DNA of 64,000 nucleotides, taken from contig JAYMTA010000001.1 of NCBI GenBank assembly GCA_036897625.1, forward strand, positions 186,001 through 250,000, read 5' to 3'. The notes under the pieces were generated by a model. That model did not search any database, was not told where the DNA came from, and saw only the letters and a list, made by a program, of their open reading frames with translations. Position numbers and translations under genes: made by a program. The DNA is from Pelargonium cotyledonis. Its lineage: Eukaryota; Streptophyta; Magnoliopsida; Geraniales; Geraniaceae. This document shows positions 58,691 through 64,000 of this stretch, piece after piece (position 1 is the first letter of the stretch; each line of letters opens with the position of its first letter).

Positions 58691-61194
58691 TAAAGGAGGA
58701 TATTAACTAAAGTAAAAAGCAAGCAAAGGACTTGTTCAACAGTAAACCTTGCGAACTTTGGGAAATTTCAAACCGGTTCCAGTTCTTTAAAAACTTAAGA
58801 TATGACCCCAGCACCCTTCTAATTAAGTGAGAGTAAACCGCTATACTACTACTATTAGCCAGAGTTAGGCAACAGTGCATTAAGAATACAGGCACTGAAA
58901 GCCTTTCTAAACCCAGATTCTTTCTTGAATACCTCCAGATTTCTTCCTTCATAGGATCCACTTAATTTAGTATTTATATAGTATGTCAAAAGTCCTCTAA
59001 AGTATCGAGATCTATCAATTTATATACATGAATTTTTTGACTTAACTAAAAAAAACTTTTGAGTTATATTCTATATTATCGTAACAAGGTTTCGCCAAGC
59101 AACCGCTCCGCAAAGAGTCGGGATAGGGGTCCCTTAAACTTTGTTAGAGTACTGCTCCAAAAAAGGATTAAAAGATAAATACGATGTAATAAATAACTCA
59201 AAACGTAGGAGAACCTAGCATTACTTTTCTCTTAAGAGGGCTCCTAGTGCAGAGATATTCAAATAAATTTACAAGAGCATACTTACTAAAGTCACAAGCC
59301 AAGCAGTATATGATGGTCTCTGTTATCAGCTGCTACTTACTCTTTTTAATAAGGCTAAAGTGTTTAAACTCTTCTATAAGCCCCTATATTTCAAAGTACA
59401 CAAGAACTACATTCTAGACTTCTTCATTTCATACAGGGTGCTTCGCTTTCCTAGACGAGCTAGGACCCTATGCTTTAAAATGAAAGCTACTCCTGGAGTA
59501 CCTATATAAAAGGAATTCTTGTAAATAGTACAAAGCAACGCTTCAAACTTGATTGCTTAAAGGAAACCTACTAGATCTCTATACTACTTCTTAGACTTTT
59601 TCGGTTTTCCTTAGTAAGAAGTAAGCAACATAAGCAATAAGGCAAGCTCGTATTGAGCTGTTGAAGATGATTCTATCTATATATCTAATGTCCCACTTCT
59701 ATTAATATAGCTCAGGCAATTGGATTACCTTTTCTGATGAAAGACCTAATTATCTAGTTAGTTTTCTAGCTTTGAAAGGAACAAAAGGAGGGCTTGTTTG
59801 TGGGCTTTCTAACCCTTTTCAAAGACGAATCGAGTAACAAAAACTATCGACTAGACTTGACTAGATTAATAACTCCTAATCAAGTAACTGCAGAATAAGC
59901 AACAAATTGAAGATATTGGGAGGTTTAAAAATAGCGCATGCTTTTTTTTTTTAAGTTCTTCCATATCTACACATCTCAACAGAGCGGGAAAAAGAAACCG
60001 AGTTTTTATTTTAATACACGGCTTTTTCTTCGTAAAAGCGGTTTAGAAGTAAATGAATTTGTCACACTTTATATCACTAGTATTCCTGATAGAATTATAA
60101 ACAAAAATACCCATTTCCTTTTATTAGATCTTTATTTAGAAAAGCTTTTCTATTTATACCCGAGTTAGTCCTTCTTTTGATAATGGTAATACGTGGAATG
60201 AATTCCTTTGCCTAAAATAAAAGGATCTAGTAGCTATCCCCTTTTTTACAAGAAGCACCAAAACCTAACCCTAAGAAAGTAACGGCATAGACAATAAAAT
60301 TTATTCAGTAAACTCTAGAAGCAAAGTACAAATAAACAAAAAGCATCCGCTAATCCGAAGTCTTAAGGTTTTTTCTCACGGTTCGCACTTAAATTCAGCT
60401 GCTAAATGCTGGGATTCTACAAAAGGATAATTTGATTACGTGTTTTTAACTGCTTGCCAATGAAAAAATGAGATCTTAGTTACTGGGTAATATATAAAGA
60501 ATCCAGTGTACTATTGTCTAAAAAGTTTTCATCAATAAGCGTGGAATCCTTTATGATTTAGGTAAGGAGATAGGTATGCATAACTTGGGCAATTAGGTGT
60601 GTAAATTTAAATCGAAATTTTATTTGATAAGCGAATCTATTTAGAGACCAGTGTCCTGCTTTTTTATACACAATGTAGTTAAACGGATCCTCGAGAGCCG
60701 GTCTTTCTTTACGCAAAAAGTTTTGTATTCAAAGTGGGTTCTGTTGCTATTTTAGGGCTCCTAAGTTGAATAGATCCAAGATAAGAGTGCTAAGAATAAG
60801 GTTGAAACAACCAGTAATCAGAATAAGGAGCAATAGAACACAGACAGGGGGTTCCTATATTAGTATTCCTGAATTTATAGGAACCGACCAGTCTTAAAAG
60901 GAATTAGTATAAAGGGGGTAAAGTACTCCGTTTTGCAAGGGTCCTGCTATATAATATTCATATAGTTATTATAGTTTTTTCTTAAAAGCCTTTTACTGGA
61001 TTAAACTCTAAGGATGTCCGTGCATTCAAGTCGCGTTTTAAGCAGGAAAATTCTAGAATCTTAACAGGGTAGCTAGTTCATAGCTAATAATTTATGGTAC
61101 TTTTTACTATATTTGAGCGAGAAAGCGCGTTAATTTTTATAACTTTATAACTGGGAAATCAGATATTCTTCTACTAGGTAACTCTTTAGTTATG
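58691..61194. other. Non-coding spacer with an rRNA word
   Basis: No gene recognised. An 84-codon minus frame (58707-58961) and a 76-codon plus frame (59938-60168) that starts in an 11-nt T run are of chance length. A small-subunit rRNA word lies at 59079-59093. Confidence 0.5.
59079..59093 (+). other. Small-subunit rRNA 3'-end signature word
   Basis: TCGTAACAAGGTTTC is identical to a nearly universal segment near the 3' end of small-subunit rRNA. In rRNA it is normally followed by CGTAGG. Here GCCAAG follows and nothing upstream matches. AACAAGGTTTC recurs at 48830-48840. A 15-nt match to a universal word is unlikely by chance alone, but without flanking identity it can be no more than a scrap. 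Confidence 0.22.
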
Positions 61195-61256
61195 AATGCT
61201 CTTGAACCCACGGTCAATGTCTCCACTACGCTTTGATTTACCGAATGTAAATTTTT
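61195..61256 (-). pseudogene. tRNA-like relic, T-arm best preserved
   Basis: Minus strand: TTCGGTAAATC (D-loop-like), AGTGGAGACATTGACCG (anticodon region, no clean stem), then CGTGGGTTCAAGAGC (T-arm with its loop intact and its 3' strand unpaired). CATTC occurs both before and after the unit as a direct word, not as a complementary pair. Identity cannot be assigned. Confidence 0.2.
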
Positions 61257-64000
61257 GATATGAGGTCTTTTAAATCGGGCTGTGTTAAATTGCTTTGAAA
61301 TGCTAGAATTTATCCCTCTATTTTTCCCAGTCTCAAAGCAAAGGTCTAGAATAATTTCTATGCCCTGTCCTATAAAATTGTTGTTATCAATTTATACGGC
61401 ATCTCCAGGGGAGTCTCTAAGCATTTATTTAAATAATTAGGTTGATTCTGAAAGCTTTTGTCTTACTGACTGACATGGGAGTGCACTCTTTGAAAATTGC
61501 TACCAAGCGAGGTAGAGTGCTTTACACAAGTTATAAACAAATACAGGAATTTAATCTAATCTATATCTAGTCATCTTGTATTTCATGTACCTTTCTTATA
61601 AATTTAAAACCCTCAAATTATATAGCAGACCATATCCTAAGAAAACCCTTAACAATAGAGTTTCCGCGCAGCTTGAGAATCCAATCCGCCTCTTAATACG
61701 ATTATTCTAAAGGGTATCCTAGAGATTGACATTTAATCCTTTCTGTCAGGCCTTTCTCGTGACCTATATCGAGTTTTAATGATACTTTTGTGGAACCCCC
61801 TCTCCTTTCTCTTTCTTTTGATAGCTGCCACTGCTGCTGGGTTTTCCTATAGAATTCCATATCCTCGACTTATCGGGTTCCTTTATAAAAGAAGCTCCAA
61901 CTAAGAGCTCAGTGTGAAATTATATATTAAAAGTAATAAGGGCCCACTAATTTACGTATCTTGAAACTCGGAACTCTTTTAGGCCGATAATAGACTAAAA
62001 GGCAGACTTAAAGTTTAGAAAAATGGGTACTAGCTCTACTCACTATGCCTATCAACTTTCCCCCGCTATAATTATTAAATGCACAAGTTTGACATAAGGA
62101 TGTCAATTTAAGTTATTGCCGAAAGCAAGAAGTATAGCCCTAAATCAGATTGACGGAAGGTTTTTTTATAATTTCTCGTATCCTGTACTTTTTACTCTAA
62201 ATCGTAAAATATAGTGACTACCGGGGTTTATTCACCTAAGCACTCTAGAAAAATTATAGAATTATTTTAAAGAAAGGCTCGAACTTGGATCACAAGACTT
62301 CGAACTCATACTAACTAAAAATCCCTATCTAGTAAAAAGAATCTAACAAAGAACTACGAAATCCTCGTATGGTGCTGCTCTTTTAGAAGGGTAACAAGCT
62401 TGCCTGCCAGGGTTTCCTTATCATGATTGGCGAGGCCGTGGGTAGGATTCCTAAGGTGTGGTTAGTGGAGAAGATCAGAGGGGCTCCTCGTTTTCAGGCA
62501 AGGGTCAATAATTCATGATACTCCATTTTCTAAAAAGAAAGCAGAACCTGCATAGATACGCTTTGAACTGACAAAAAGAAAGTAAAGACTTACCTTAAAT
62601 ACTCAAAATATAGGGACTCCTTACTGACTCGAGGTTTTCAGCATACCTACCAGCTTCCGGTCCTTTTCATAAAGATTGGGTTATCCGAGCGACGAGAGCT
62701 TAGCAAATCTCTTGAGGAAACCACGACTATAACGAATAAAAGAGAGAATCCAATTTTACGTACTGGCAGGAGTGCTAGCTTCTACAAATACAATTACTCG
62801 ACCTCGAGTAGACGCCTGAATGTAAAGTGCTAGTGGCTAAGGTTCAAACAAACAGTACTATAGGGTTCCGAAGTAGCATTCTTTATTTTAACAACATAGG
62901 AAGAACGGAGAAATTAACTCTTTATAGACATATAGTGAACAAGGAGCCCTTTTTCTTTGTTAACAGATTTCTTGACTTCATTAGCTAGCTTAACGGATTA
63001 ACAGGACCTATACGACCCTGATTGAGTTATTAGGTTTCCTAAAAGCTAATTAAGATTTTGGGATATTGCTAATCAAGTCCTTATAAAAAAGGAATCTCGA
63101 TTGTTCTAACCAACAGGAAAGACTTCTTCAAAAATCCTTGTTACTGCACAAGTTAGGTTATCCTAAGGTCTCAAATCGTAAGAGAAAGCCTAATAATATC
63201 TATTGGTAAGTAAAACCAACCCTTCATAAGGGGCTCTCGTCTAATGTACTATAAATCCATACGTATATATTGACCTATATCGAAAACTTAGATTTTAGTG
63301 TAGACTTGCTGTGCGCCATCCAAGTCCAGGAAAAGAAACTCTCTACTAGGCACGAGAGGGAATAAGTTATATAAGTCCGCTTCTTTTTTTGTTTAATTAT
63401 ATATTTGCTTACTTTTTAATTTCTAAATTAATTAGACTTCTTTCTTTGCATTGCTACGCTTGCTTAACCACTTAGATTTGTAGAATACTTGTGTAATCCA
63501 AAAGTATAACTGGATTCTCTGTATTTTTAAGAAGAAACAAAACAATAAAGTTTATAACGCGAATTAAACCTGCTAACTAAACTTTTGAAGCAGCGCCCTT
63601 ATCTTATAATCAATCCAAATCTGGATCCGATCTTATGTTTATTTATTCGTGATGACAGTTAGAATAAAGAGATTCCTAAATATGAGACTTTGTATACTAT
63701 TTATACCGAGTATGCCTTTTTTAATCGTACGAACCTCCTGAATTTAAGAAAAAGCTCATATATCTAGTATGATAGGAGATAGAAGAACGTAGTCTATTAA
63801 TTTGCATTCTTTGTAGTATTTTCATAAGGGGTATTCGACTACGGAATCCCTAGGAGTCTCTAACTGCCCAACTCTAACCCTTGACATTCGTGTTGACGAC
63901 TCGTTGTTCTAACCTCATTTTAATTGCGGGTTTCCTTGAAAAGTTATCCATAATAGAAGTGAAAACTAATACTTGACAAAAACAAGGATTCCCTTTCATA
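61257..64000. other. Non-coding spacer to window end
   Basis: AT-rich spacer with no recognised gene. A pair of T-loop-like words close together at about 62278-62315 (minus strand) and a D-arm-like AGCGAGGTAGAGTGC near 61505-61519 are too isolated to call. One copy of GGACTCC lies at 62614-62620. Confidence 0.5.

Noticed and set aside
62278-62335. Minus-strand TTGTGAT, the exact tRNA-His anticodon loop, next to AAGTTCGAGCC
   Set aside because: The T-loop-like word begins almost directly after the loop, leaving no room for an anticodon stem and variable region.
1-64000. CRISPR arrays, insertion sequences, LTR elements and integrated viruses
   Set aside because: No regularly spaced repeats, no terminal inverted or long terminal repeats, and no transposase, reverse transcriptase, integrase or capsid motif seen in any frame.

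Overview
This window looks like non-coding DNA from a large, gene-poor organellar (mitochondrion-like) genome. I cannot name the organism. By eye the G+C content is about one third. I recognise no protein family anywhere. Open frames top out near 105 codons from a start codon, about what chance gives at this base composition (a stop roughly every 14 codons per frame; longest chance open stretch about 125 codons over six frames of 64 kb). There are no ribosome-binding patterns, operons, insertion sequences, CRISPR arrays or recognisable viral remains.

What stands out is about 25 short stretches, on both strands, that carry pieces of the tRNA consensus: a D-arm like GTAGCTCAGTTGGTA, an anticodon loop, and a T-arm like GGTTCAAGT. 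Several resemble named organelle or bacterial-type tRNAs: Lys (about 14.95, 34.7 and 45.3 kb), Asn (21.0 and 58.2 kb), Asp (24.0 kb), Leu-UAA (29.6 kb), Trp-UCA (47.8 kb) and Glu (48.5 kb). Almost none folds cleanly. Typically the 5' strand of a stem and its loop are intact, while the 3' partner strand no longer pairs. I treat them as tRNA-derived relics or tRNA-like repeats. Some are related: 21.0 and 58.2 kb are inverted copies about 90% alike over 83 nt, and four pairs share the same altered 3' end.

Layout: 0-14 kb is featureless apart from three tRNA-like pieces and a 13-nt large-subunit rRNA word. At 14.1-14.7 kb there are two overlapping medium open frames. At 15.4-18.7 kb there is a strand-skewed stretch holding a diverged direct repeat. 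From 21 to 30 kb is the densest tRNA-like zone. At 33.6-34.2 kb an A/C-rich stretch carries a perfect 35-bp tandem duplication inside a frame free of TAA and TAG. From 34.7 to 48.5 kb are more tRNA-like relics. At 50.9-51.6 kb a G-rich stretch leads into the best-proportioned 70-nt tRNA-like unit. From 52 to 64 kb is mostly featureless, with a 15-nt small-subunit rRNA word at 59.1 kb.

The possible UCA anticodon at 47.8 kb would fit a mitochondrial code with UGA as Trp, but that rests on one decayed tRNA. The pattern of intact short words with broken long-range pairing has three readings: decayed tRNA copies, tRNAs repaired after transcription, or a sequence produced by a process that preserves only local words. 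I cannot separate these without database and RNA data.
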